Source: Siphonodentalium dalli (taxonomy: Eukaryota; Mollusca; Scaphopoda; Gadilida; Siphonodentaliidae). Taken from it: DNA of 64,000 nt. Both the position numbers and the translations under genes were made by a program. The first letter of the stretch is position 1; the number at the start of each line of letters is the position of its first letter. The stretch covers positions 145,208,089 through 145,272,088 of the forward strand of contig CP136062.1 in the NCBI GenBank assembly GCA_032622095.1. The letters run 5' to 3'. Below, in pieces: positions 25,301 through 35,276 of this stretch. The notes beneath the pieces were generated by a model. It saw nothing but the letters and a program-made list of their open reading frames with translations, was not told where the DNA came from and searched no databases.

Positions 25301-28049
25301 AATTTAAATTGGCACCCTGTTCTCCAGAAAACCCGCATATTATCTGCTTATAATAGAATAATTTAGGCAGATAATATGCTTAGAATTTCTTATTTTGAGT
25401 CGATAATGTGCTGAAAATTAGCAATTTAGTCACATTATTGACTCATACTGCAGCGATTCTATAGAAGTTATGTGTGGACAATGACACAAACAAGCATACT
25501 CACGACTGTTCAGGTGCACGCTCTTTAACATGTATTTTCACTGTGGTCCGCGCCATAAAACGAAATAACGGATATGATCCATTATCTGCTTATTTGACAA
25601 TCAAATAATCACATTATGTACCTATTTCATATTATAGATCGATTGTGTGCGTATTTGCGCGAGAATATGTTGCAATTAGCGGCGTCCCTGTAAGACAGGG
25701 GTATGTAGTTTATATATAAATAATTACGTAGTAAATAGATAAATTCGTCAGAATTAAATGTAAATAACTGTAATTATACCAGTAAGTTTAAATATAATGC
25801 TCATAAAGCATTACATACGTGGTTGCATTAAAGAACATACGGTTCATTGTTACAGAAAAGACTATAGATGGTTTAAAAGTATATCAGTGTTGTGAATCGC
25901 TGGTGTCTTCTGAAGTCGATATAATCTATACACAGACTATAATTAATCAGTCCCATTATGCACCGTCGTAGCATCCTACTCGAATAAGGTACAGGAATCA
26001 CTTAACTAATGGTTTCACACAGCCGACAGTGTTAACGTTTCACCAAATTTACTGAATTTAAGCCTGCAGGACACTCCAGTGATGTTTACCCAGCTAGATT
26101 GACACATGCAAGAAAAATCAAAGGTCATGAGTTTACTTTTTTAAATAAATCCCCAAGTGTACGATAGGGCTATCCCACAGCCAAATTTTATCTGGAAAAA
26201 CCCAGAACTACAGCAGCTGGTTAAATAAATTTCCCAGTCACAAACATCCTTTCCCCCATTAGATCACCAGTTTAAATTATTTAGATATGATGTACAAATC
26301 AAATAAATAAGATTTCATCCTTTAGTAACGTGCCTCATCAATCAGTTGAAGGTAATTCTTCAGTTACCTTCACCTCTATCATTCCACAGTGCACTCGCTC
26401 CCCGACTGTGGAACACATTTAGCTCCCAGATTCCTATATATATATATATGTGTAGTACACAGCGTTTCTTATAGCATTTTATCTAAATATAGACCGTACT
26501 GAAACCAAACATGAGTAATACCGGGCAGTATTGGCTTTATTTTTTCAATATGAGGCCTCCTGAAAATTACTATTCAATAGTCCAAATAAAGCCAAAAAAA
26601 TAAGATTTTTTTTCAATTTGACTATATAGCTGATGTATCTCGTACAAACTGAAATATGCGGAATTCCCTTATACACCATAATATTACTAAATTAAATGTT
26701 AATCTACATTTTGAGAGGGATATCTTTTCCAGTTTTAACCCTTTTCATGCAGAATTTGGCAATTTATAATAAAAATTTACCTAAATTAAAGGTACGGTTG
26801 GCCTTGGCGGTGGGTATCCTGTGAAAATATTTCCACCCGTCAAAAACCGCCACAAACAGACAGAACAACAAAATGTAGACAGACATTGTCCGTATACAAA
26901 TAAGAAATATCGCATAAACAGTATGTTATTGTCATATTTTTGACCATTGTTATGTAAACAAAGGCATAAAAAGTTACTTTTCTTGTGTTTGTTTATATTA
27001 TGATGGTAAACATAAAGAGCGTTCTTTGTGGGTGAATTCCTGATATGGAACGAATAAAGAGCGTTTATGCCATTTGTGTGTGATTAGCCAGCAGCATTGT
27101 GTTGTCTTCTGTAACACAATCAGGCTCTTGCTTAGGTAATATATAGTAAATCTGTATGATAACATGCTGTTTACCCGATGGTCATGGTATATATGAACGA
27201 AACTGTATGCGTTTTAATGTTTTTCTGTTTACGGTGATTGGAACAAATATGAATATTTTCGACAACTAAGGCCTCACGTGCCTTTAACAGAAAATGACAA
27301 TTAAAAACACTTTAATAGCAATATGAAGCAACCATAAGTCAATGGAAATATCTAAACATAATGATACAACATAAGACAAAGCCTCAGGTATGGAATGATA
27401 TCAGATGGCAGGGCATACTTTCTGTTTAACACATTTAGCTCTTACCAATCAAAATGCTTTACGACATTGAGTGCCCTGAACTAGGCAAATAAATATTTAC
27501 GTTTTGTTTATCAATAGGACCAGAAATAATACAGCACGTGTGATTTTCCAGATTTGTTGATAAGTAGAATATTTACGTGTTGTTTGTCAACAGTCAGAAA
27601 TACTACAGCACGTAAGAATTTACACATTGTTGATAAAGAACAACATCCGTAGTAACTTAATTTCGATTAGATTAATAATATTCTAGTTATTAATATTAAA
27701 CTAACAACTAATAAATCAATCAATATGTATTAGAATAGACTACTAATCGTTACTGTCAGTAAGTATGGGCCACCGATACTTTAATGCATTGCGACTTGAA
27801 GTAGTATGGCATAACATAAGGCAACTTTGGTGATACACACTACGAATGTAATTCTGTATATATATATCTCATTGATTGAGTGTCAATTTGTCCCACATGA
27901 CATCCATGAACTCCATAGCAAACACCCAGGGTGGCCGACCAGTCATGTCAAATTGTCAATGGCTGAATAGCTGATCGATCACACTAAAAAACTACTGATA
28001 TAATTCATGGACCTACCATCGGTTCGCATTATTAGTTCCTTAAACATGA

Positions 28050-28929
28050 AAACACTAGGTCTATTACTGAATTATTTGACCAAATATTGTAGCCGCTTAT
28101 CTGATAAGACAGGGTATCTACAAATATAGCGATATACAGTGGCCAGTTTCAATGGGGAGCTTATGATTCTGAATCTCAACATAGATATATAATTTGCATA
28201 GTCTAAGCTAAGGAGATATTTGTCCATACTATCCACATATACATTCTGGTAGTTACACCAAATATGGGATAAGCCATGTTAATTCAATGACTTGAATTCC
28301 TTGTAACCACAGGTATGTTTGCATGTGCATATTAGAGTGCACATACATGTATTCACATAATATACGATGAGTTGATAGATATATAAATAGGGAATCTGCC
28401 TGTCTCGCCACATATCATGGCATCGCAAGCGTTATTCCTTAATTTTAGTATGATTTTCAAGAATTTCATATATAATTGGGCAATCATCTCTGTATTGGTG
28501 TGGCCTCACACCTCACACCCATATGGAATTATGGGGAGAATTAACTTATCAAACTGTCAATCAAGAGTTAACATAATCTCACTAGTACGACGGATAGCAG
28601 AAAACATGGCCTTATTTGCTTGGGATATTAGCTGTTTTTTCGCTTTGAAGGATGTACCTGTCCTAGAGAATAAAACCCCAATATATTTGAATTCATCAAC
28701 AGTTTCAATTATTTTGCCACTGACAATATGAACTTGTTTTTTTCAACGTCTTCCTCTTCCAAAAGGTACAATTCTGCTTTTCTCTACATTAATCTTTAAC
28801 TCCCAAAGAGAACAATAATCAGATAACGCGTTCAATGCTAACTCTAGTTAATTTGAAAATTCAGCTAAAATAATTGTATCATCCGCATAAAGTAATATAA
28901 TAAGTTTGATGAAAATGGTTAAATCCATA
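28050..28929 (-). pseudogene. LINE relic, C-terminal part of the reverse transcriptase ORF (3' side of the Polinton insertion)
   Basis: Read on the minus strand from 28929, the RT active-site region appears at once: LIILLYADDTIILAE. It is followed by ALNALSDYCSLWELKINVEK, the SGKIIETVDEFKYIGVLFSR stretch, and then GRFPIYISIN, with stops and frameshifts in between. These are the known motif order of CR1/Jockey/RTE-type LINEs. The N-terminal half of the same ORF lies at 45251-46390, on the far side of the 16.3-kb Polinton. The tccata duplication at 28924-28929 marks the break point. Clade not decided. Confidence 0.85.
28924..28929. repeat. Left target-site duplication of the Polinton (tccata)
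   Basis: The six bases before the AG terminus are identical to 45251-45256 after the CT terminus. A 6-bp duplication is the known Polinton/Maverick signature. Confidence 0.92.
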
Positions 28930-30032
28930 AGAAGAATAGCTGCCTCGTTGGATCCACTTCTAAAAATAGAATCTTTGGGGTCTAAAATTGGTTGTACTAA
29001 AATATTCCCAAAATATCAAAACCCAAAAAAAAATTCAAAACTTCAAAAATTTATTTTTTCCAAAAAATTCCAAAATCCCAAAACTTCCAAAAAATTTTAA
29101 AACCCCAAAATTTCAAAAGAAAAAATTTCAAAACCCCCCCAAAATTATTTCTCTAAAAAAAAAAGTTTAAATAAAAAATTTATAACGAGTTTTCGGTTTC
29201 TGATAATCTCGATGTTAAAAAATGTCGAATGTTAAATTATTTGCGTGTAATATCTTTCGTTATTTTTTTTGTTCAAATATTTTTCATGAAATTATTAATC
29301 GATGTTTAGAAATAGCTTTATTGGACATTGTGACCATCGATATGAATGCATACATTCCAGTGTTTATCGGACGCAGTTCATATAATTGTCATACCTGAAA
29401 ATAGACACCATTACTTTTACATAAATAATAAAGAGCGTTTATTCTTTACACTCTCTCTATCCCAGATGAAGTTATTGAGTATATGACAGGTGTGTATTAT
29501 CGTGAATTATTGGAAGTATTGAGATGTACTATCTTGAATCACGAGTGGACGAAAAGGGTAATGTGAAATTACAACCCTCCAGAATGAATTGTCATATTCG
29601 ATGGAACATATTATGTACACGTAATCACACACGCGACATTGGTGGTAACAATGTGTCTTTCACACCTTTGCTTTACCAAATGAATTCTATTATTTCCCCG
29701 GTCACAGTTATATGCTGTTCAGAAAACATATCGATTTAATGTCTGAACAAACGGGTTAGTATCAATTAAGGTTGATAAACTGTGTCATTCACACGATAAT
29801 TAGTTATCCAAAACATGCATACGACCAGGTCACTCAATAATAGAAATTGATTCGGTGTCATTGTTATAACAACATTACGTAATAACCACTTATCACTCCA
29901 TTCACACTTACGATCATATACCGAAAACTCCAGTTAGCACCGATGATGTAACATTATATCACTGCTATTGTATCAGTTGATAGGTTCAGACATGTTCGAT
30001 GTTTAGAAAATAGATAATGTGCAGGTGTTCAC
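28930..30032 (+). repeat. Polinton left terminal inverted repeat (about 1.1 kb)
   Basis: It matches the reverse complement of 44131-45250 from agaagaatagctgcctcg inward to gtgcaggtgttcac, with a few percent substitutions and small indels. The outer 60-240 bases hold an A/C-biased tract of caaaa words. An AATAAAGAGCGTTTATT motif sits at 29427-29443. Confidence 0.93.
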
Positions 30033-30288
30033 TTGACAAGAGATTTTGTACCCTCAATCACAGAGCAACGTGATAATACCAGCCCACACCCAACCCCCAA
30101 CATCCACCAAACACCTTCACATCACTTACCAAAACCAATGATGTTATAAGAACTGTAGGTTTTTATAATATTATAGCTTGCAGTGTCATCCTGGTAATTC
30201 ATTTACAACAGCCATAACAAATGTTTACTTATGATGTATATAAGAACTGTATAGCTACTAATAAATAGGACACAGTGAACACAAAAAA
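30033..30288 (+). promoter_or_regulatory. ATPase upstream region with TATA box
   Basis: No ORF. A C-rich stretch (about 30085-30117) is followed by tatataag at 30237-30244, 45 bases before the ATPase ATG at 30289. This spacing would suit a TATA box with a very short leader. The promoter is inferred from sequence only. Confidence 0.5.
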
Positions 30289-30954
30289 ATGGGTCCAATT
30301 AACCATAGCTCCATACCATTTGAACCTTGTTCTAGTATTTGCATCACCAGACCAACTGGTTCTGGTAAGACGAGATGGGTCTACAGATTCCTGCAAAATC
30401 TTAATGGAATGTATTCTAGAGATCCACCTAAGAAAATAATGTACTGTTACGGTATTTATCAAAATTTCTATGATGAAATTGAATCATCAATCGAAAATTT
30501 GGTCATGCATCAAGGATTACCTACCCAAACAGAAATCGAAGAATTTGCTGACGGTAAACATAATATGTTAATATTAGACGACTTGATGCATCGCATTATT
30601 GACCAAAAAGAGATTGAAACACTATTTACGCAGCAAACTCATCATCGCTGTCTTTCGGTGCTGTTTATTTCACAAAATTTATACGCACAAGGCAAGGCTG
30701 CGAGAACTATAGCCTTAAACACAGGATATCTAATTTTATTCAAAAATTTGAGGGATGGATCACAAATTTCCACATTGGGTAGACAATTGTATCCCGGTAA
30801 ATCTAAAGTACTCATTGATGCATACAAGGATTGTATGAAGAAACCATTTGCGTATCTTATAATAGATATGTCCCCTCACACTGAGGATAAATACAGGCTA
30901 CGAACAGACGTGTTTCCCAACCAAGACCCTATAATTTACGTACCTACTACGTAA
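30289..30954 (+). CDS. Polinton packaging ATPase (FtsK/HerA, A32-like)
   Basis: At 221 residues it is the usual size for the genome-packaging ATPase of Polintons and related double-jelly-roll viruses, which pumps DNA into capsids. Walker A is PTGSGKT (residues 22-28). Walker B is NMLILDDL with D97 and D98. A downstream LFISQN (about 125-130) acts as the sensor-like motif. The start is the first ATG after a TATA box. Oddity: the first glycine of the GxxxxGKT P-loop is arginine (R21), which would be expected to damage nucleotide binding, so the protein may be impaired. It is the first gene of the plus-strand cassette. The family is secure from motif order and context. Confidence 0.9.
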   Translation: MGPINHSSIPFEPCSSICITRPTGSGKTRWVYRFLQNLNGMYSRDPPKKIMYCYGIYQNFYDEIESSIENLVMHQGLPTQTEIEEFADGKHNMLILDDLMHRIIDQKEIETLFTQQTHHRCLSVLFISQNLYAQGKAARTIALNTGYLILFKNLRDGSQISTLGRQLYPGKSKVLIDAYKDCMKKPFAYLIIDMSPHTEDKYRLRTDVFPNQDPIIYVPTT

Positions 30955-30976
30955 TAAGAAGGGGACAGTATCGGAG

Positions 30977-31318
30977 CTGAGTCGCGACGATAAAATTAGT
31001 CGATTATTACGTAATGAGTTGAATTTTGTCAGACTATTGACATCAACCCAATCAAGATCTCAACGAAACGCATTATTGACATCGATAACTAATAATCAGT
31101 TGAAAGTTCTGGTTGAAATTACGATCAATTTACTACATGAAATTTTAACAGTTACAGTTCAACAAAAAGCTAAATTACGACGATATAAATCATTTTATAT
31201 ATTCTTGGGTGATAAATCTGTGAGCTTGTTGAGGAAAAGAAAAAGTGTGAATAATCACTCAACCGCCATTGCTTTGATGTTGAACATCGTTGAACCTAAA
31301 TTGAAACAGTTTTTGTGA
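30977..31318 (+). CDS. Small conserved basic Polinton protein, start codon apparently lost
   Basis: The frame carries RNALLTSITNNQLKVLVEI, then NLL, then a basic QQKAKLRRYK segment. This arrangement recurs in small Polinton and adintovirus-like proteins of unknown role, possibly a capsid or core component. No ATG exists at the expected N-terminus. The open frame extends upstream through RDDKISRLLRNEL, and a CTG at 30977 sits where a family member would start, suggesting an ATG-to-CTG change or non-AUG initiation. The stop overlaps the next gene's ATG (TGATG). It lies 22 bases after the ATPase stop. Function unknown. Confidence 0.6.
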   Translation: MSRDDKISRLLRNELNFVRLLTSTQSRSQRNALLTSITNNQLKVLVEITINLLHEILTVTVQQKAKLRRYKSFYIFLGDKSVSLLRKRKSVNNHSTAIALMLNIVEPKLKQFL

Positions 31319-31686
31319 TGGAGTCTGTGAAGAAAACTGTTTTGACCCCGTATGAAAGATATATGAGGTACACTGAAAAAAGTGAACACAAAAAAGTTTC
31401 ATCGGAGTCTAACATTGAACACAGCGACATCTCGGCAAACAATAGTAGCCATTCCGATGAAATGGATAAAGAAATGGACCCGATGAATAATCAGATTGTT
31501 AATACAGTTCAAACGACTGAACCTCAGGATGCAATCCAAAAATCAGAAGTTAACACATCGAAAAAGACACATACTAAGCAAAGAAAAAAGAAAATAAGAG
31601 GGGTTAAGCGTGAAATATCTAGACCTCCGGGTATAATCGCCGGTAAGCTGACCAAGATAAAGAACAAACGTTGGATATCACTGTGA
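31318..31686 (+). CDS. Hypothetical basic protein of the Polinton cassette
   Basis: 122 residues starting at the ATG that overlaps the previous stop (TGATG at 31316-31320). The N-terminus is VLTPYERYMRYTEKSE. The middle is polar and acidic, rich in Ser, Asn and Asp. The C-terminal 40 residues are strongly basic (KKTHTKQRKKKIRGVKR), ending KIKNKRWISL. This suggests nuclear targeting or nucleic-acid binding. I do not recognise the family. It overlaps nothing known and sits just before the integrase ATG (31692). Confidence 0.6.
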   Translation: MESVKKTVLTPYERYMRYTEKSEHKKVSSESNIEHSDISANNSSHSDEMDKEMDPMNNQIVNTVQTTEPQDAIQKSEVNTSKKTHTKQRKKKIRGVKREISRPPGIIAGKLTKIKNKRWISL

Positions 31687-31691
31687 ACAAT

Positions 31692-32804
31692 ATGGCCGAT
31701 TGGAAAGATTATTTGAGTTCAATTTATTTTAATCCGGGTCACCCCGCATCGTACTCAGGAGCTACAAAGTTGCATCAGACTGTAAAATCTGAAAATAAGC
31801 ACAACATTTCCAAGCGCGAGATTGTGGCGTGGCTACAAAATCATGAAAGTTATTCCCTGACAAAAAGTGTTAGACGAAAATTCCCGAGGTCTCGTGTTAT
31901 TGTAAACGCTTCTGACAGTCAATGGGATGGAGACCTCATGGATATGAATGATGTTTCCAAAGACAACGACAATTACACCTACGTGTTAGTAATGATTGAC
32001 ATTTTTTCTAGGACGTTATGGTGTGAAGCTATAAAGAGGAAAACTGCAATTAATGTGATCAATGCTATGAAACATATATTTGAAGGTGGAAGAACCCCTC
32101 GCATCCTCCGAACGGATCGCGGTTCGGAATTCACAAACAAACGGGTCAAAAGTTACCTTAAGGGTCTTCATATATCTCAAATTTTTACGCAAAACGAAAT
32201 GAAAGCCAATTATTCGGAACGGGTCATAAAAACTATAAAGCAGAAGATTTCACGTTATATGATAAAGCATAATAATGCTAGATATATCGACATTCTACAA
32301 GATATTGTGAAAAGTTATAACCATACAATACATCGTTCTTTAGGCACCACCCCTAACTCCATAACTGTTGAGAATGAAGATGAGTCTCGTCTCGATCAGT
32401 GGTTAATAAGACAGAAGGGAGGTGTTAAAAGTAAATTGAAGAAAAAGTTCAAATACAATGTAAATGATATCGTTAGAATATCACACACCAAAGCAGTTTT
32501 TGACCGAGAATATTCTCAGAAATGGACTGGAGAGTTGTTCAAAGTGACTAAGAGGTTTTACAGGCAGAACATACCCTTGTATACATTGACAGATTTCTTG
32601 GATGCAAACATTGAGGGTGCTTTCTACGAGTCAGAACTTCAAAGGGTGCGCGTTGATGACGAAACAGTTTACAGAATAGATAAAATTGTCAAAAAGAGGA
32701 AACGAAAGGGTCAAACTGAAGTCCTGGTGCACTGGCATTCATGGCCTGACAAATTTAATTCATGGATTTTAGAGTCTGATGTCGACAGATATCAAAATGA
32801 ATAA
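31692..32804 (+). CDS. Polinton integrase (rve, DDE) with C-terminal chromodomain
   Basis: 370 residues from the ATG at 31692. The catalytic core carries D81 (in DGDLMDM), D142 (RTDRGSEF) and E176 (NYSERVIK), with 33 residues between the last two, as in Polinton integrases. About residues 250-320 form the SH3-like region. Residues about 326-370 form a chromodomain: VYRIDKIVKKR, then VLVHWHSWPDKFNSWI with the aromatic cage residues in place. The enzyme inserts element DNA and leaves 6-bp duplications, as observed here. The chromodomain may steer insertion to modified chromatin. All catalytic residues are kept. The gene is fourth in the plus-strand cassette. Confidence 0.95.
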   Translation: MADWKDYLSSIYFNPGHPASYSGATKLHQTVKSENKHNISKREIVAWLQNHESYSLTKSVRRKFPRSRVIVNASDSQWDGDLMDMNDVSKDNDNYTYVLVMIDIFSRTLWCEAIKRKTAINVINAMKHIFEGGRTPRILRTDRGSEFTNKRVKSYLKGLHISQIFTQNEMKANYSERVIKTIKQKISRYMIKHNNARYIDILQDIVKSYNHTIHRSLGTTPNSITVENEDESRLDQWLIRQKGGVKSKLKKKFKYNVNDIVRISHTKAVFDREYSQKWTGELFKVTKRFYRQNIPLYTLTDFLDANIEGAFYESELQRVRVDDETVYRIDKIVKKRKRKGQTEVLVHWHSWPDKFNSWILESDVDRYQNE

Positions 32805-32836
32805 GAGTAAGCTATCCGCGGGAAATCATTACAATC

Positions 32837-33277
32837 ATGAATAATAGAACAGATACCTTGACGAATATGTTTCAAACAGAACGCGGTCGTCTACATATGA
32901 ATCTCCTTAAATGGATAGGAATTACTCTTATGGTAATAACTCTGTCACTACCCGTTATATTAGTTCCAAAGAAGATACCACGTCAGACGGTGGACTATGA
33001 ATTACGTCATACGAATGAGTCACGCCCCTATGATTACGAACAACACCCCTGTGGGTTCGTGAAAAAGTGGACAATACGATCAAACATTACTATTACATTA
33101 TGTAATAATCAAGGGCGCATTTATACACGCATTAGGCGAGTTGTGAATAACACTCCCGCGATTATAAGTATTCCGTATAACCAGTGGTCTGCCTTCAAGT
33201 ATATATTCAGTGATGTTGATAAAACTATAAGAGAAGAGATGAACATTGATTCTCTTTTGAAACAAAATAGAAACTAG
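32837..33277 (+). CDS. Single-pass membrane protein with a PC4-like C-terminal domain
   Basis: 146 residues. A hydrophobic segment lies at about 24-44 (WIGITLMVITLSLPVILVP). After a polar linker, residues about 79-132 follow the PC4/p15 pattern: beta strands NITITLCNNQGRIYTRIR, then IISIPYNQWSAFKYIF and a short helix ending DVDKTI. PC4 domains bind single-stranded DNA and assist transcription start. Coupling to a membrane anchor is odd; the helix could instead pack inside a virion. The start is the first ATG after the integrase stop. The PC4 assignment is inferred from pattern and is the weakest of the three such domains in the element. Confidence 0.5.
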   Translation: MNNRTDTLTNMFQTERGRLHMNLLKWIGITLMVITLSLPVILVPKKIPRQTVDYELRHTNESRPYDYEQHPCGFVKKWTIRSNITITLCNNQGRIYTRIRRVVNNTPAIISIPYNQWSAFKYIFSDVDKTIREEMNIDSLLKQNRN

Positions 33278-33281
33278 TCAT

Positions 33282-33719
33282 ATGGATAATTATTATCTGT
33301 ACCTGACTAGCGACGATTCCATAGATAAATATCCAGATAATCGTCCTCTCGACTTCACAATAGAGTTACCTGGTGTATTAATATTGGAAGGAGCGTGGTT
33401 ATGTTGTTTGAAAGACATAAACATAACTGACCATATAGACACGGATTTATTATATATTTGTTCGGACATATGTGGAGAATCAATAGCCTGCGACACATCA
33501 TCCCCCATCCTCCGGGTTATAAAGAGAGACACACGTGATACGGGTCATTGGCGGAGTTTTGAGGACTCATTCTACATAAACGTAAGACAGGATAAACTTC
33601 AGCGTCTCAGGATTTTTATAAGAGGCGATAAACTTTCTAAAATAAATGCAGAAAAAAGAGTGACCTGTACACTACATCTGAAGAAACATGTCGATCACGT
33701 ATATTCCAACCGATATTGA
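33282..33719 (+). CDS. Polinton minor capsid (penton-like, single jelly roll) protein
   Basis: 145 residues. The opening YYLYLTSDDSIDKYPDNRP, then DFTIELPGVLILEGAWLCCLKDI, and later FYINVRQDKLQRLRIFIRGD with VTCTLHLKK, follow the layout of Polinton penton proteins, which form the five-fold vertices of the predicted capsid. Position between integrase and major capsid protein is typical. It starts 5 bases after the previous stop, and its C-terminus overlaps the next ORF (ATG at 33688). It is at the short end for the family but without visible breaks. Confidence 0.75.
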   Translation: MDNYYLYLTSDDSIDKYPDNRPLDFTIELPGVLILEGAWLCCLKDINITDHIDTDLLYICSDICGESIACDTSSPILRVIKRDTRDTGHWRSFEDSFYINVRQDKLQRLRIFIRGDKLSKINAEKRVTCTLHLKKHVDHVYSNRY

Positions 33720-34017
33720 AAAGTGGAGAAAATATTTCAGGGACATGATTAATGGGAAGTTAACGCCAGATAATGAGGGTCGCTACTTTATTGACAAAAC
33801 TCAAAATAGCGATAGTGAAGAAGAAGACGTTCTAAAACCGCATATTAACGTAGTGACACCCATAGCGCAAGCGATTGAAATGGCCAAAGCCGAAGTTGCA
33901 GAAAATAAGTTGACACAAGCACGTAAGGCGTCAAAAAAAAACAATAAGAGGGTGTTACCTAACGATTTGGCTCATAACCCTAAGAAAGTGAAAACCACCT
34001 TTTTCGATAAACCATGA
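33688..34017 (+). CDS. Small linker/core protein upstream of the major capsid gene
   Basis: 109 residues starting inside the penton gene. MSITYIPTDIEKWRKYFRDM opens the protein. An acidic stretch DSEEED, an Ala-rich helix QAIEMAKAEVAENKL, and a basic tail with KKNNKRV and NPKKVK follow. In Polintons a small basic protein commonly lies here and has been compared with adenovirus core or cement proteins. That role is inference from position and charge. Its TGA overlaps the MCP start (ATGA at 34014-34017). Confidence 0.55.
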   Translation: MSITYIPTDIEKWRKYFRDMINGKLTPDNEGRYFIDKTQNSDSEEEDVLKPHINVVTPIAQAIEMAKAEVAENKLTQARKASKKNNKRVLPNDLAHNPKKVKTTFFDKP

Positions 34018-35276
34018 ATGAATACAGAGAGTACCATACCTCTAAATTGGCATTATTTGAATCGCCCGCGGTTGACAGCGGAATACAAGCGACAGAATGG
34101 ATAAACTACAGACCCGTGAATCAGCTGACAGACACTGCAGCTTTAGAGTTCAATATTCCCGCCATGGCCACAACCTACATGGACCTCAAACGGACATTGC
34201 TACTTCTCAAACTCAAAATAACCAAGCAAGATGGTTCGGCTCTAACCGTTAATGACGATGTGGGTCTGATAAATGCACCCCTACATTCAATATTTTCGCA
34301 GGTCGATTTGAATATACAGCAAGTTCCCGTGAGTCAAGTCGGGCCGAATTATCCATACAAAGCATATTTCGATGTACTCTTAGAAACTGAACGTAAGGAA
34401 CAGCTACATGGACAAGCGTTCGAAAAGGACACGGCAGGTGGTATGGACCTGGCAGATTCGAAAAGCGGGAACTCTGGCCTGTATTACAGGTCCAAAACAA
34501 CCCGTACTAGTCAAATAATGGATATTATGGGATCAATTCAGCTTGACTTCTTCCAACAGGACAAATTACTACTAAATGGTCTCCCGCTCACGTTAAAATT
34601 CTGGCAGACGAGAGATGTTTTTAGACTGATGTATGCGGGAACCACTGAGACATACAAGTTGAAAATACAGGAAGCTAATTTGAGACTAGCCACTGTGAAA
34701 GTTAACCCCGGTGTATTACTCAGTCATACTGAGTCACTCAAGAAAAAGAACGCGTGTTATCCTTTTTCAAAATCTATCATAAAGACGTATACAGTGTCAA
34801 AAGGTGCATTCAGTTTGGGAGAAGATAATCTATTTCAAGGAAACGTACCCAGTAGCTGTATTATTGGCTTAGTATCATCAAAGGCTGAAAGCGGTTCACG
34901 CGATAAGAACCCGTTCAACTTTGCGACTTTTGGATGCAACTTCGTCGGATTTTACGTCAACGGACAGTCTATGCCCGCCCAAGCACTCCAACCGAACTTT
35001 ACCAGTAAGGAATATGTAGAAGCTTACAATACGATAATAAAAGATGCGAAACGAAAAGCCGTTCATATTACTTATGAGGATTATGCGAAAGGTTATTGCA
35101 TATATCGGATAAACCCGCAAGGAATTAATCACGATCGAGTCATACCGCACAAAGGTCACACACGCCTCGAGATTAAATTCTCATCGGCTTTGAAAGACAA
35201 TTGTACTGTAATTGTTTACGCAAAATTTCCTGCCGCTCTCAAAGTTGATGAGAGTCGTAAAGTTTGCATTGAATAA
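34014..35276 (+). CDS. Polinton major capsid protein (double jelly roll)
   Basis: 420 residues. N-terminal features match Polinton and virophage-like hexon proteins: ALFESPAVDSGIQATEWINY, LTDTAALEFNIPA, DLKRTLLLLKLKI, a central dimer-like loop, and C-terminal HDRVIPHKGHTRLEIKFSS with CTVIVYAKFP. These align with the two beta-barrel halves expected for a capsomer trimer. The start overlaps the previous stop (ATGA), and the stop overlaps the protease start (TAATG). No frameshift or stop is seen. The name follows established Polinton families; the fold itself is inferred from sequence. Confidence 0.88.
   Translation: MNEYREYHTSKLALFESPAVDSGIQATEWINYRPVNQLTDTAALEFNIPAMATTYMDLKRTLLLLKLKITKQDGSALTVNDDVGLINAPLHSIFSQVDLNIQQVPVSQVGPNYPYKAYFDVLLETERKEQLHGQAFEKDTAGGMDLADSKSGNSGLYYRSKTTRTSQIMDIMGSIQLDFFQQDKLLLNGLPLTLKFWQTRDVFRLMYAGTTETYKLKIQEANLRLATVKVNPGVLLSHTESLKKKNACYPFSKSIIKTYTVSKGAFSLGEDNLFQGNVPSSCIIGLVSSKAESGSRDKNPFNFATFGCNFVGFYVNGQSMPAQALQPNFTSKEYVEAYNTIIKDAKRKAVHITYEDYAKGYCIYRINPQGINHDRVIPHKGHTRLEIKFSSALKDNCTVIVYAKFPAALKVDESRKVCIE

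Larger units (their letters stand above)
21244..28049 (-). other. Lectin gene intron 2, downstream part
   Basis: Intron sequence between exon 3 and the LINE/Polinton insertion. It holds an unrecognised minus-strand open frame (22881-23231), a foldback hairpin (about 23338-23443), two diverged direct repeats (about 24405-24570 and 25080-25215), a retroposon 3' end (about 25217-25300), and three copies of an AAAGAGCGT motif (about 25518, 27014 and 27056). No further exon recognised. Confidence 0.6.

Noticed and set aside
29524-29739. 71-codon ORF present in both Polinton TIRs
   Set aside because: It begins with ATG in both, but the N-terminal third differs by frame-changing indels and no protein family fits. 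It is conserved because the TIRs are.
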